From Plazaster borealis (lineage: Eukaryota > Echinodermata > Asteroidea > Forcipulatida > Labidiasteridae), in the NCBI GenBank assembly GCA_021014325.1, contig CM037476.1:12622827-12686826 (forward strand): 64,000 nt of DNA. Direction: 5' to 3'. Both the position numbers and the translations under genes were made by a program. Below the pieces are notes generated by a model that was not told the origin of the DNA, did no database searches, and saw only the letters and a list, made by a program, of their open reading frames with translations. Shown here one piece after another: positions 46,090 through 57,251 of this stretch (its first letter is position 1; each line of letters begins with the position of its first letter).

Positions 46090-47450
46090 GTGTAGGCCTA
46101 TGCCATTCTTTTCAAGAAAATAAAGAAAATAAGCAAGGAACAAACTACTGTTGTTTAACTTTGGAGATATTAGAGATTGGGGAATGTGGAATTATCTATC
46201 TTTGTGGAGTTCAATCATGGGCCCACAAGTAGGTCTGGTTGCAAAGCTCATTGATGGAGGGGGTCAGACGTGCAGGATAGTCGGGTTCCTAATTCAATAG
46301 AGGCGCCGTTACCAGACGCAGCTCTATAATACTAGATGCTGAAGTTGATATAATTTTCGGAGCTGCAATGGCTTCAAATACACATACATGTATTAAAACA
46401 TCTGCTGCATGATGGAATACAGTTTTGTCCATGACCTGTTTTGATTGGGCCGACGTCAGTAGACGTCCTTCAACGGTTTGTCGCATGGCTATCTTTGCGC
46501 AATTTTGCGCCATTTGCGCATTTTCTCACAAGTTACAAGTGTGGGCTGACCCTGCGAATAATTTGTTGGTGTTTAATTGACGGGCTATAATGCGATTGCG
46601 TCCTATATCGGACACACGTTTCCATGTCTATCCCAATTGTATTGCAAGTCACCCATTCGCTTCCTGCAGTCTGTACTTCTGCGTTTGAATCTTGGTTATT
46701 TAAAGCAGTTGTTGTTGTGCAATTTTTTGTATTATGAGGGTAGGCGAGCTGGCGGCTGATTCTCGTCATCGCGTCCCACCTTCGGTGATGTCAGTCGCAA
46801 ATGTACCGTTTTGTAGGGGTGGCGGTTGTCAGTCTTTCCTTTTTCTTTCAGGCATGCCAACAATAATCTGCGCGGCCCCGCAGGTCATTCGTTTGGTGCG
46901 ATCGGTTAACGCAGCTATTTACCCCTGTACGGGCATTGAGAGAGTTTCTTTCCGTGAGACCTGTCATTGCCGGCCCGTTCTTTGTCAATGTACCCACATA
47001 CTTTGCCGCACCCATGATTTGTTTGGTCGGAAACGGCCTTGTACCGTTATGATGGCGTGCATTTGTCGACACTGGGCACCAAACTCTTTTGTGACAATTT
47101 GCGCGCCTGTGCATGTTCTTTCATTGGTATTTTAGGTGTTTCTCCCTGTGGGACACGCGTTGCGCGTTTGGCGTTTTTTCACGGGATTGACACCGAAAAT
47201 ACAGAGTCTGGTTAAAATTAAATTCAATGTTTTACTTTTCAGCAAAACTTTTGCTTAATCAAGTTATCAGTAAACTTCTAAATTAGTTACATGCATTGTT
47301 ACAAGAAGTTGTGATAGCGCTCTGATGTACCACAGGGGCTATTTCCGACCGTATGTGCCAAGGTGGAAACTCACAGCTTACTTGATTGGTTAAAATCATT
47401 GTATAATTTACATGTGTGATTACTATATTGTTCTTAAATTTAATTGGGCC
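46090..47450. other. stretch inside the array without recognised genes
   Basis: Higher GC between 46560 and 47170. A 133-codon plus-strand frame (46734-47135) and an overlapping 88-codon minus-strand frame are cysteine- and arginine-rich, but neither matches a family I know. The two strands are equally open, which suggests composition rather than coding. Confidence 0.4.
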
Positions 47451-47454
47451 GTGA

Positions 47455-47700
47455 CCGCAGGTTCGGGTCACGTGTGCCCATATTTGTTGCCCCCGTGTGC
47501 GTCAGTATACTGACATGGTTCGGGTCAGGTGTACCCATAATGTTTTGCCCCCGTGTGCAAACAATTTAGTCAGTTTTAATGCTGACATGGTTTGGGTCTG
47601 GTGTACCCCCTTTATTTTATTGTGTGCATTTTATTGTTTTAGGCGCAGTGTACTGTATGCCCTAAAAGGTTGGGGAGAGGTGTGCCCCGAATAAGGTTTT
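47455..47700. repeat. degenerate tandem repeat with GGTTCGGGTCAGGTGT
   Basis: Three or four units of about 60-80 bp share ACATGGTTCGGGTCAGGTGT, ACCCATAATGTTT and GCCCCCGTGTGC. Old and poorly preserved. Confidence 0.6.
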
Positions 47701-47983
47701 ATGTGCGGCAGGATTGCCAAACAATTTTCGGCATCCGGCACAATTTTATTTACGGAAAATAAAAAACAGTTTCAAGGCTGTGACATTCAATCAAAGAATA
47801 ACATGTTCCTTTGTTTCATTCGAATCTGAGTATAAATACTGGTTAGATGTACAAATAGTGCCTAGACTCCAAAATTGTATGTAGCGTTTAAATTGTATCA
47901 GTCAATAAACCATTGCAAGCAGTCATGCGACAATTAATGACCTATAACTTTTAAAATATCAAATGTGCAAATGAATGCGATGG

Positions 47984-48053
<70 letters not shown>
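47984..48053. repeat. (TAA)n microsatellite
   Basis: About 23 uninterrupted TAA units. The minus strand reads as poly-tyrosine, an artefact. Confidence 0.97.
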
Positions 48054-48111
48054 GACTTGCATAAAGACTTGTAATGCGCACATATCCACCCTGCTGGGTG
48101 TTCAAAGCGCA

Positions 48112-48448
48112 TGTACACAATAGTGTCTAGACTCCGAAGTTTTATGTATTGCATACATTGTATTGAGACAATTAACCATTGCAAGCAGTCATGCGACAAG
48201 TCACGAATGCTTACTTTCGAGACACATTTTGTCAATGTAGCTGTAACAATCAAAACGTCACCGAGGCCACACACACGTAGATCCCAGTGAAAAGTAACAA
48301 TCGGAGAAAACGGCGTTCAATGTTGAACGCTTTTTAAAATCCCGTTTACTTTCAAAACGCCTGATTAATTTTACTGGTTTTCTTACAGCGGAGACTTGAT
48401 GCTTTGATTTTCATTTTTATGGCGCTTTTGACTGCTTTTCGTCCTAAA
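48112..48448 (+). repeat. 340-bp direct repeat, right copy
   Basis: Matches 44276-44613 from GTACACAATAGTGTCTAGAC to ACTGCTTTTCGTCCTAAAT. About 3.5 kb separates the two. They lack TG...CA ends and a visible primer-binding site, so they are not convincing LTRs. Confidence 0.8.
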
Positions 48449-48755
48449 TTTGTTCAAAGTTCACGCAACCTGATTTGGCATTACGCATTGTTAGTCTCTA
48501 AAACTTTGGACAAATTCATAACTCAAGAACTACACAATGAATTTGTACAATCTATACATCATCGGACAGGTCTTTCAAAACCCAACAAACGCTACACAAA
48601 GTGTGACCCCATTTGAAATGGAATTCCGGTTCAAAATTCAACAATCTTTTCATCGACTCAATAAAATAGTTCACACATTGACACAACACTGACCCCAATG
48701 AAATCCGAACACCTAGTGTTTGTTCCAACAAACACTAAATCTCTAGTTTTTTTAT

Positions 48756-50437
48756 AGTTTTTCTTATTCTTTTCCCCAAGATTTGTCCGCAAGCAAACGC
48801 ATACTTGCGAACCTTTGATCAACTTGAAACTTCATGTGAAGTTAGAACATAACTAGCAGAAGCTGAGTAAGTTGTGACGTCACGATTACGTCATCAGGTG
48901 TCAAATTAAAAGCCATTTAAGGCCAAAAAGTGACCATATGCCAATGCCTGTATGTCTCTGAATATTATAGCTACAGTATTCATATTTGGGCATATGATAG
49001 ATCAAGACACGGGCAACATTTCAAAAGTTAACGTCAAAATCGTATGACCTTTCCTTCGAGGTCATGCCCCTAGGTCGAAGTTTGCCTTTGTTTTTTTTCT
49101 TGAAAAACATCATTTTCGGGCTTATTTCCGGCGTAACTCAAGATTGAAATTGAATTTTACATTGAAACTCATAAGACATTTGAACCTAAATATGACGACA
49201 CAAACTTGATGATGTCATGATGACGTCATCAGGTATTGAATTACATCAAATCAAAGTTTAATATTTGGAATAAGATCATAACTCATGAACGACATGTTGG
49301 ATTTTTACAATCTATACATCATCGGAAAGTTCGTTAAAGGTTCAACAGACGCTACACAGAAAGTGACCCCATTTGACCTTAACTTCCGGTTCAACCCGGA
49401 AATTTAAAATTTCATAAAATTCGTATCTCAAAAATTACTTATCATTTCAGAATAAATTTTGCATCAGGTTGTAGAACATTGAGCCTGCTCAAACTTTTGC
49501 ACAGAAATGACAACATTTTGACATTTACATCTTGTCTTATAACCACCGGCATTAAAGCGCACGTTTGTGTTGACCCACTTTGATAACGCAGGATAGTGTA
49601 ATAGCACGTGTACAGATACAAGTATATTGAACGTGTAGTTCAGTTACATCAACTACATGTACGAATACATTTAGCAACGCTGCATGTTACCTTGTTTATT
49701 GCGCACCACGGCATAAAGATAATCCATCTAAAACTTGAAAAATTCGTAACTCCTGAACCACATATTGGATTTTTACAATCTATACATCATCTGAAAGGTA
49801 CATATAAAACCTAACATACGCTACACTAATTGTGACCCCGTTTGACCTTGACTTCCGGTTCAAAGCGGAAGTTGAAATTTAATATTTCAAAATTCATAAT
49901 TCCTGAACCACATATTGGATTTTTTAAATCTATACATCATTGGAAAGTTCGTTAAATGTTCAACAAACGCTACACAAAAAGTGACCTCATTTGACCTTGA
50001 CTTCCGGTTCAAACCGGAAGATGAAATTGTATATTTGAAAAATACAGAACTCCTGAACCACACATTGGATTTTTATCATCTATACATCATCAGAAAGGGC
50101 TCCAAAGATTTAAAAAACGCTACACACTGTGACCTCATTTGACCTTTACTTCCGGTTCAAACCGGAATTTGAAAGTTTTTGTTTCAACAAATCTGTTGAG
50201 GTTTACAATCCATACATCATCTAAACGTCTTCATAAACTAAACACGCGCTACACAAAATGTAACCCCTATTTGACCTTGACTGTCGGTCCAAACCGGAAG
50301 TTGATGTTTCATTTTTTGAAAAATTAATAACTCCCGGACCAGGCATTGGATCGATTAGGTAAAATGTTGTGACCTATTCATTCAATCACTCCCACGAACA
50401 CCTTGTTTTTGTCACATGATAAAAACTGAATGTCTAG
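48756..50437 (+). mobile_element. Helitron-like non-autonomous unit II
   Basis: A unit of 1682 bp that follows unit I almost base for base, with sparse substitutions and a few short indels. It starts AGTTTTTCTTATTCTTTTCC and ends with CACGAACACCTTG, a hairpin and GAATGTCTAG. It begins nine bases after the CTAG at 48746 and ends eight bases before the next unit. The similarity to unit I implies a recent common source. Confidence 0.65.
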
Positions 50438-50445
50438 GTTTTTTT

Positions 50446-51984
50446 AGTTTTGCTTATTCTTCTCCCCAAGCTTTGTCCGCAAGCAAACGCATGCTTGCGA
50501 ACCTTTGATCAACTTGAAACTTCATGTGAAGTTAGAACATAACTAGCAGAAGCTGAGTAAGTTGTGACGTCACGATTACGTCATCAGGTGTCAAATTACA
50601 AGCCATTTAAGGTCAAAAAGTGACCATATGCCAATGCCTGTATGTCTCTGAATATTATAGCTACAGTATTCATATTTGGGCATATGATAGATCAAGACAC
50701 GGGCAACATTTAACAAGTTAACGCAAAATTCACATGACCTTTCCTTCCGGTCGTAACGAAAAGTCAAAATTTGCCTTAGTGTAATTCTTCAAATTCTTCA
50801 AATTTACACCATGTAAGGACCTTGATAAAACCTCAATCAAGTAGTTGTGACGTCATGATGATGTCATCAAGTGTTGAAATACAGTAAATCAAAGTTCAAT
50901 CATTTAATGATGACGTCATCACCTGTCACGTGACGTCATCTTAAAGGTTTCTATTTTAAATATTTGAAAATCTATATCAAATCAGCCACAAGAGACCGTA
51001 GGTTTTTGTTTGCGGGATTGGGTAGGGATAAATTAGGTCTTCATTTTATTCAGTGTGCGTGACCTCACATGACCTCTACTTCCGGTCGAAACCGGAAGTG
51101 CCTTGTAATTCAAAAGTGCTAAATGTTATGGAAATGCTTTCAACGATGTTAGTGTCCGGCAAGGGCGTGCAGTTAAAAAAATACCGATGACGTCACAATA
51201 TACAAGAGCGCCCTCTAGCGGCAGGTTGAAAACTGTTCAAATGGACTTTTTGAAGATGTGTGTGGTGAAGTTTTGTGCAATCACTTCAAAATTTACACAT
51301 ATGTTGATGGTCAGGCAGCCATCATATGTGTGAAGTTTCAGATCAATGACGTCATCGGGGTCACGTGACGCGGCATTAAAGGTGCACTTTTGAAGTCATA
51401 TCTCCCGAAGTATTAGTGCGATCATGTTGAAACTTGGTAGGTTGTTAGATATTGGTAAGTTCCTGTAAATTTCAAAATGACATAATGATGACATCATCAC
51501 ACAATTTGTTATGATTTTTTAATTGTTTGCCCTTTAAGTCAGAAATTCCTAATGGAACATGCTTTAATTCAAATTCTTTTTTTTAAACGGGCTTGAAACG
51601 TCATAACTGCTTCGAAAACAAATTGACGTCATCATGACGTCATATAAGCGTCCTGTTCTAGTGATGTCATTAGGTGTCATATGACGTGGCATTAAAGGTG
51701 CAGTTTTACAAAATCTATAATACACACAAGATGTGCGCGATCAAGTTTAGACACTGCATTTATTTAAACTGGGATGTGTTACATCTAAAATTTGACGTCA
51801 CATCTCGATGACGTCATCAAGTGTCACATGACGTCACCTTAAAGTTGAAGTTTTAGAAAATCTTTATCGATGGTTGCTTTCGTGGATACCTTTTGTATTG
51901 CATGTGATGTTTATACATTACTTTTCATATGCCTACATTCGTTCCGAACACCTAGAGTTTGTATTACAAACTCTAAATTTCTAG
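50446..51984 (+). mobile_element. Helitron-like non-autonomous unit III
   Basis: The first 300 bases or so match units I and II (AGTTTTGCTTATTCTTCTCC to CAAGACACGGGCAACATTT). The interior then differs completely and is rich in TGACGTCA words. The right end has CCGAACACCT (51944-51953), a hairpin of AGAGTTTGT and ACAAACTCT (51954-51974), and CTAG at 51981-51984. So the 5' and 3' ends are conserved while the middle is replaced, a usual pattern among non-autonomous Helitrons. Confidence 0.6.
50848..51836. promoter_or_regulatory. cluster of ten TGACGTCA (CRE/ATF-type) motifs
   Basis: Exact TGACGTCA occurs at 50848, 50911, 50931, 51188, 51347, 51624, 51635, 51793, 51809 and 51829. The motif is the consensus site for CREB/ATF proteins. 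Whether it is used is unknown; it may simply be part of the element's sequence. Confidence 0.6.
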
Positions 51985-52980
51985 TTGTAATTGCTGTTGC
52001 TGCAATTCCTTCTCAAGGCTGAGTCATTACACCTACGCTTTGGTGGTAATTAGCAGAATTATAAACATGATTGCTATATTAACGGCTTAAAGACACACTA
52101 CAACAGTAGGCCTACCGGTATAATTATTACTGATCGCAACAAGTTAAATTCGACTATTTTTTTTCTTTTTTTCCCTTCACCTGTGGTTATTTTACCTTCT
52201 AAAATAAACTCAATGGTTGGAACCACCATAGCGATGTTTGGGTAATTCTCTCCTGATAACCGAAATCATGAGCCAGAGACTCATGGTCCCTGGAACTGCT
52301 TGGGGAATGGTGGTCCCGGGAAATAGCCGGGGAATGGTCATGTTGGCTTTTCAAGTCTTGGATATGGTTCAAATCTACCGACCCAGCGGTTGATTTCTGC
52401 ATCACTGAAGTTGTTTGTTCCCCCAAAAAGTATTTTATTTGGTAATAGGGGAGGGTTATGGGGGGGGGGTTGGGTTGGTTCGGTGGGGGTGTCAACCCAT
52501 AAACACCGAGTATTTAAGCCAAAGGGTATCCGGACTGTGGGACAGACCGAGGACATCATTGGTCCGTTTCTGTGCACAAAGCTAATGGGACGTCGCAACA
52601 AAAAACAATTATCTTATTTATTTTTTATTTATTTATCAAAAAGCAATGTAAAAACTAAAAACAAAGAGAACATGCGGAAAAGCCCTCGATTTCCCTGGTC
52701 TACAAACATTGGAGTGAGAGTGTGGGGGGGGGGCATTATGCTTCGAATTGACCAGCTGAACAGTTGTGGTTTTGGCTCTTTGTTCATTAAAAAAGGTTTC
52801 AGGTCATTTCATTTATCGGAACTAGGGTACTGGTACAATTTTTCCAAATAAATTAGTCCAAGTCTAGACGTACATGAAGTACACGAGACCCACTACACAC
52901 ATTCAGTTCTTTCTTCGACCTATATTCCCCCGTTCATCAAGCACCACTTGAAGCCTGGCCCCGCTGCTAGTCAACTGAAA
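51985..52980. other. stretch without recognised genes
   Basis: Contains G-runs near 52459-52470 and 52724-52731. A frame of 153 codons at 52390-52851 is G-run and low-complexity derived, with no domain recognised. Confidence 0.4.
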
Positions 52981-53243
52981 AATGGATCTAATCTGAGAGG
53001 TTTTGGGTTTCCTAGGAAATTTACCTCCACCCTTTAATAGGGCTTTTGGCATCTTTTTATTATTTTATTGGTGCTGCTTTATGGAACAAGTTACCTACTA
53101 AGGCCCAAAACGTAAGTATTTTCTTAAGTGATGTTTTTCCTTTTTCTCTTTTTTTAAGACACAGGACCATGATGTAATACAGCTATTGTGCTGATTTTTG
53201 TATCCTGTATAAAGAATTAAAAAAAAAAAAAAAAAAAAAAAAA
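52981..53243 (+). pseudogene. LINE ORF2 C-terminal remnant with poly(A) tail
   Basis: From 53067 the frame reads IGAALWNKLPTKAQNVSIF, the (G/A)ALWNxLP motif typical of the extreme C-terminus of CR1/Jockey/RTE-like LINE polyproteins. Just upstream, in another frame, NLRGFGFPRKF resembles the preceding conserved block, which implies a frameshift and two stops between them. About 50 bases after the frame ends comes a pure A run (53218-53243), as expected for a reverse-transcribed 3' end. The copy is dead and severely 5'-truncated. Confidence 0.7.
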
Positions 53244-53444
53244 TACACAAATAAATCATATAATTATAAATTATAAAAAATTGCATATTTTAATTTTACA
53301 ATTATTGTCATCGCTACTTATCCAGGTTTGATATTGGTAATCCAGGTTTGATAATTGGTATCGCGTGGTAGTCTAATACAGGCATGATATTTGGCCCTTG
53401 GAAAAGGGTAGGAAACTTTTATTGAGTACATTGGCTGACATAAA
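53244..53444. other. stretch without recognised genes
   Basis: AT-rich. The phrase ATCCAGGTTTGATA occurs twice (about 53322 and 53340). Confidence 0.4.
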
Positions 53445-53633
53445 TGTACACTCTATAAACTCCCGGGTCGGAATTGACCCGAATTCCGGTTCCCAGGGGG
53501 GCCTGGACCATTTCTGGGTCAGGCTTACCTGGAAAGTGGTTTTAACACATGGTATTTCAATTTTGACCAATTTCTGGGTCATTATTTGACACAGATCCGG
53601 ATCACGTCTGCCCGGAAGTTGTTAGAGTGTACA
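53445..53633. mobile_element. TIR element with CCCGGGTCGGAATTGAC arms, copy 2
   Basis: TGTACACTCTATAAACTCCC at the left and (minus strand) TGTACACTCTAACAACTTCC at the right are inverted repeats. Same family as 40073-40359, with the inner words ATTTCTGGGTCAGGCT shared. Confidence 0.78.
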
Positions 53634-54190
53634 TACATGTACGGTATAAGCTTCAATAGACCTTTCAGCCCTTTTAATAACAATTTGCTGATTATTATGA
53701 GGGCCAAACACATTCAGAAATCAGACTTAAGTAGGAAGATTATTATGCCTGCTCATAGGAGTTTTTGTTCGCCTTTCATCAGTACTGTGTCCGCAACTTG
53801 GTTCTGTTATTGGGAAAAGTTTTTAAAAAAATTTGGGGGTTGGGTTTTTTCGTCAGAAATTGGGGGAGGACTTTTGCCAAGATCTTTTGTCAAGATCTTC
53901 TGTTAGGATCTTTTCTTGATAATTTGTTTAAAGCAACGTTTGAGGCCGATTCCACAGTTTAATTTAGATTGTAAATATTTTTAATCACAAATTACTTTTA
54001 TTTGCCGTTTTGATATGATTCTTAAACCTTTGTACATTCATACCAGTATGTTTTCTATTGACGGAGTGAAATTATGTTTTGTTTCAATGGTAGGGGTCCG
54101 GCTGTGCCCACTTTCTGATGACAGTTTCTCTACTTTGTTTATTTCCTCGACAGCTCCTGTACAGCTTGCATGTAAAGATTACAAATACGT
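53634..54190. other. stretch without recognised genes
   Basis: No recognisable feature; may be part of the LINE whose tail is at 54191-54318. Confidence 0.35.
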
Positions 54191-54318
54191 GTTTTTATAA
54201 AGTATGTTGCTAATGTTGGGCATTGATGTAAAAACAGAACATTGATGTAAAACAGCTTTTTGCTGATCTTTGTATGTATACAAACATGTAAAAAAATAAA
54301 ATATAAAATAAATAAAAT
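54191..54318 (+). mobile_element. LINE-like 3' tail
   Basis: TTTTTGCTGATCTTTGTATG, then ACAAACATGTAAAAAAATAA and further AATAAA words. It resembles the tail region of the remnant at 53163-53243 (GCTGATTTTTGTATCCTG). Probably a second copy of that LINE. Confidence 0.5.
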
Positions 54319-54658
54319 CGTGGCTACTGAACTTGTAAGCCAATTAACAATATATCTTCGATGACTGTCACAGCTTTGTCTTGGATTTTTTAGTTCACAT
54401 TTTTGCAATAGCCAGCGGTGGACATAAATCAAAGTGCACATGTGCCCTCTCGATCAACGTCGACACGAATTGGCCAATAATCTTCCACAGCGTCTAAATC
54501 AGTCACAACTGTAACTTTTGTGTTCATGTGAGGGCACTGGCCCCCACGTGTGTACTGCAAAAGTACTCGCCTGTCTGTAAAGTTTAAATCATCTTGTTTT
54601 TGCGTTGTATTTGGCGCATTAATATTGACATTATTTATATAGGAGCAACTCATTTTGC

Positions 54659-54908
54659 TTAAAGGGATTGTATACGTTTGGTAATTGGAACCCACTGTTT
54701 GTTTCAATCCTATATAGATATTATACCATAAAACTAACCTGTGAAAATTTAATTTCAAAAGGTGGTAGCGTTTTTGAGATATTCCCGAAAATCTGGGGGA
54801 TAAAAAGTGATATATTTTCGGTAATTTCACAAGAACGTCGAATCTATCCACGTGTAGCGAGGTGACAGCGGGTACTAACCGCATCTCTGGCCGCAGCATT
54901 CACCGACG
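54659..54908 (+). mobile_element. TTAA element, subfamily C, left part with altered right half
   Basis: TTAAAGGGATTGTATACGTT and GGTGGTAGCGTTTTTGAGAT match the copy at 22259. From about 54797 the sequence departs and ends with CATCTCTGGCCGCAGCATTC, a phrase also found inverted at 21303-21330. No right TTAA end is visible. Confidence 0.65.
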
Positions 54909-56170
54909 GCCACCAACCCTCAGAAATGTGAGAACATTTCCATGCATGACTCGTCTCTCGGATTCAAATGTTTTGATTGATTTGTTATTGAATTCCAATC
55001 AAAAAAGGCATCTCAGACGAAATCATTTCACAGGATGCAAAAGAGTTGCTTGCTGAAATGGTGTCCAGTGCGCATGTCATATTTTATACTGAGTTCCCCA
55101 TCTTACGCCTTCGGCTCTCCATAATCTTTGAACACAAGTCATCATCAAATGCTCACGAGCTCCTCTGCATTTAACAGCAGTTTCATTCTTGACAAGCAAA
55201 TTGTAAATTGCTTGATATGTTAAGAAGGCGTTGGAAGCCATATACTCGGGCAATCTGACAGCTCTATCGGGAAACTGAATCTCTATCCTATCTTGAAAAG
55301 ATAATTCTTACCTCCCCGGTGCCTGATCCCAGTAGGAACGAATGCCCCGATAAGCTACGAATCACATTAGCGCCACCGGCCGGCCTCCCCAAATACAGCC
55401 CCGGTAGAGACCCGCTTCCGTACGGTAGAGCTTGATTTCCCTTGTGAACAATCCCCAACAATTTTCCCGGGGACAAAATTCTGTTCGCGAAAATGTTTTC
55501 TTAAAAGACGTCTTGAAGAGAGATGACCCCTTTATTGTAACATGGAGACCCCCTTGTAACAAAGGGATAGCAGCACTTTCAAATTCCGCTTGTTTTCTAA
55601 CCAATTCTAGAGAGCAGAGAAGTGCTTTTTCCGAAGTAAACGATTCCGTAGAACGCGGTCTTCAAAACGCCAAGAAACCCACCATTTAAATCTCATATTA
55701 CTGATTTTTTGAGCGAGCCAGTTCCCAGTGTGCATCTTCAAATACTTAGGTTACATATTGAAGTTGGGGAATGTTGATACTTGTTTTTCACTTTCACTGA
55801 AATGTTAGGCAAGTTCGAAGACAGTGCTAATTTTAGTAAATGTTTTATTGGTTTTGTGCGCCTGACAACGTCTAAGTTTGGGTTATTTGTAAATTGCACA
55901 CCGTTTTTCACGATATGGCAAGAGATAATATTGTTCAGTTCCTTGATTTTTGAAGAAAAAATACTTTGTTACTGGAGGTTTAAAATACTTTTTAATTTTC
56001 GATGAAATAACGAAAAGGCAAAATGTTAAAATTTTAATATGACTATCATTGATTCTTTTATTTATGCATAACTGTATTTTATTGTTTACTTTTCACTTAC
56101 TGGTTACTTTACTTTTGGCTAATTGATTGATGTTTACCTTTTAATTCATCTCTTTTATTGATATTTTCTT
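54909..56170. other. stretch without recognised genes
   Basis: A more balanced-composition island at 55300-55690 has overlapping open frames of 80-85 codons on both strands, but I recognise no domain. Confidence 0.4.
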
Positions 56171-56255
56171 AGTAATGTGCTTTACTTTTTTTGTGAAGCG
56201 TCTGGGATTATTTTAATAAATGGATTTGATGCCATTAAGTGTATTAATATTATGT
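56171..56255 (+). mobile_element. LINE/SINE 3' end
   Basis: GTGAAGCGTCTGGGATTATT and AATAAATGGATTTGATGCC resemble the widespread L2/CR1-type 3' end in which AAGCGCCTTG is followed by GGCGCTATATAA. Only the end is recognisable. Confidence 0.45.
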
Positions 56256-56672
56256 TTATTTGTTCACACTCATGTAAACACTTCCGATGACAATTAATTG
56301 TTGTATTGATAGGCGTAATGTTGTAAACCTTCCCCCAGGGTTATGTGGTAAATTTCTGAATTCTCATGAATGCGTAAATTGAAAGCTAACATTGTTTTCA
56401 GAACGACATTATGAATGTTATGTAGTATAATGGAATATAAATTCAACCATACTAACGCGATTAAACATCACTTTGGCTTCAGGCACGTTACTAAAATGTG
56501 AACATTATCAGCTACACATATAGATTGATAAATAATGTTATTCACAAATCGAATGCAGACATAAATGACTGAATATTAATGTCAAGGGAACATGCCACAC
56601 CATCTCATTGCGTGTGTGAGGACACCGACTGTATTAGTTTCACTTGATACCAAAACATTGGAGTCACTGTCC
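56256..56672. other. stretch without recognised genes
   Basis: AT-rich, no recognisable feature. Confidence 0.4.
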
Positions 56673-57247
56673 TGGTCCCAAATTTAAAGAGCTGCTTAAG
56701 CAGCAAATATTGTTTAAAGTTTGGTAATGACTCTGAAAATTAATGGCAATGGAAACTTACTTGGTGAAAAGTACAGCAGCTTTGGATAGTATAATGCATT
56801 TTTAGAAACTTTTCACATAATAGTACTGCGGTTATGAAAAAAGGATATCACTTTTTATCCCCCCAAAATTGAATCTGAGAAGTAACGATTCTCAGATTGT
56901 GTATCCCAATTGCAGATTATTCTTCCTGCGTGTACATAACCGCTCCAGATTTTCGGCGATATTTCAAAAACGCTACCACCTTTTGAAATGAAATGTCCAC
57001 ATGTTAGTTTTATGGTATATATCTACAACTATATTGTTGAAACAAATAGTGGGTTCCAATTACCAAACGTATACAATCCCTTTAATAATGTTCTGCTATT
57101 CGAAAAAAAATAATAAGCAGGATACCAGTCGCAAAAGGTAGGCCTACATAATATGACATGGTGTTTTGATTGTTAACCTTATTCTGGTATAAGCATAATT
57201 TTGTTGTGCTTATTCATACTTTGAATGCTTAAGCAGCTCTTCTGACC
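56673..57247 (+). mobile_element. family E element, copy 6, disrupted by a TTAA element
   Basis: Left part TGGTCCCAAATTTAAAGAGC to GCAGCAAATATTGT. It resumes after the insertion with TAATGTTCTGCTATTCG, AAGCAGGATACCAGTCGC and GCTTAAGCAGCTCTTCTG. The inserted element occupies 56714-57085. Confidence 0.85.
56714..57085 (-). mobile_element. TTAA element, subfamily C, nested copy
   Basis: TTAAAGTTTGGTAATGACTC at the left and AAACGTATACAATCCCTTTAA at the right. Orientation is opposite to the copy at 22259. It sits inside an E element, and a single TTAA restores the E sequence. The left terminus has lost about ten bases relative to other copies. Confidence 0.88.
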
Positions 57248-57251
57248 ATAT

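Larger units (their letters stand above)
43889..48746 (+). mobile_element. Helitron-like region 0, old and interrupted
   Basis: The right end has CCGAACACCT (48705-48714), a perfect hairpin AGTGTTTGTTCCAACAAACA (from 48715) and a CTAG at 48743-48746, the same arrangement as the other units. The region holds diverged repeats of CATTGCAAGCAGTCATGCG at about 44180, 44345, 45120, 47905 and 48180. A 340-bp direct repeat lies at 44276-44613 and 48112-48448. A family E element (itself disrupted) is inserted at 45442-46089. The left boundary is uncertain. Confidence 0.4.

Noticed and set aside
46734..47135. 133-codon plus-strand frame
   Set aside because: The antisense strand is equally open, no domain is recognised, and it lies within the repeat array.
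47951..48274. Poly-tyrosine frame
   Set aside because: Direct translation of the (TAA)n microsatellite on the minus strand.
44276..48448. LTR retrotransposon with 340-bp LTRs
   Set aside because: The repeats lack TG...CA ends, no primer-binding site or polypurine tract is visible, and no polyprotein motif was recognised between them.
52390..52851. 153-codon plus-strand frame
   Set aside because: Built partly from G-runs and AT-rich low complexity; no domain or codon pattern typical of genes.
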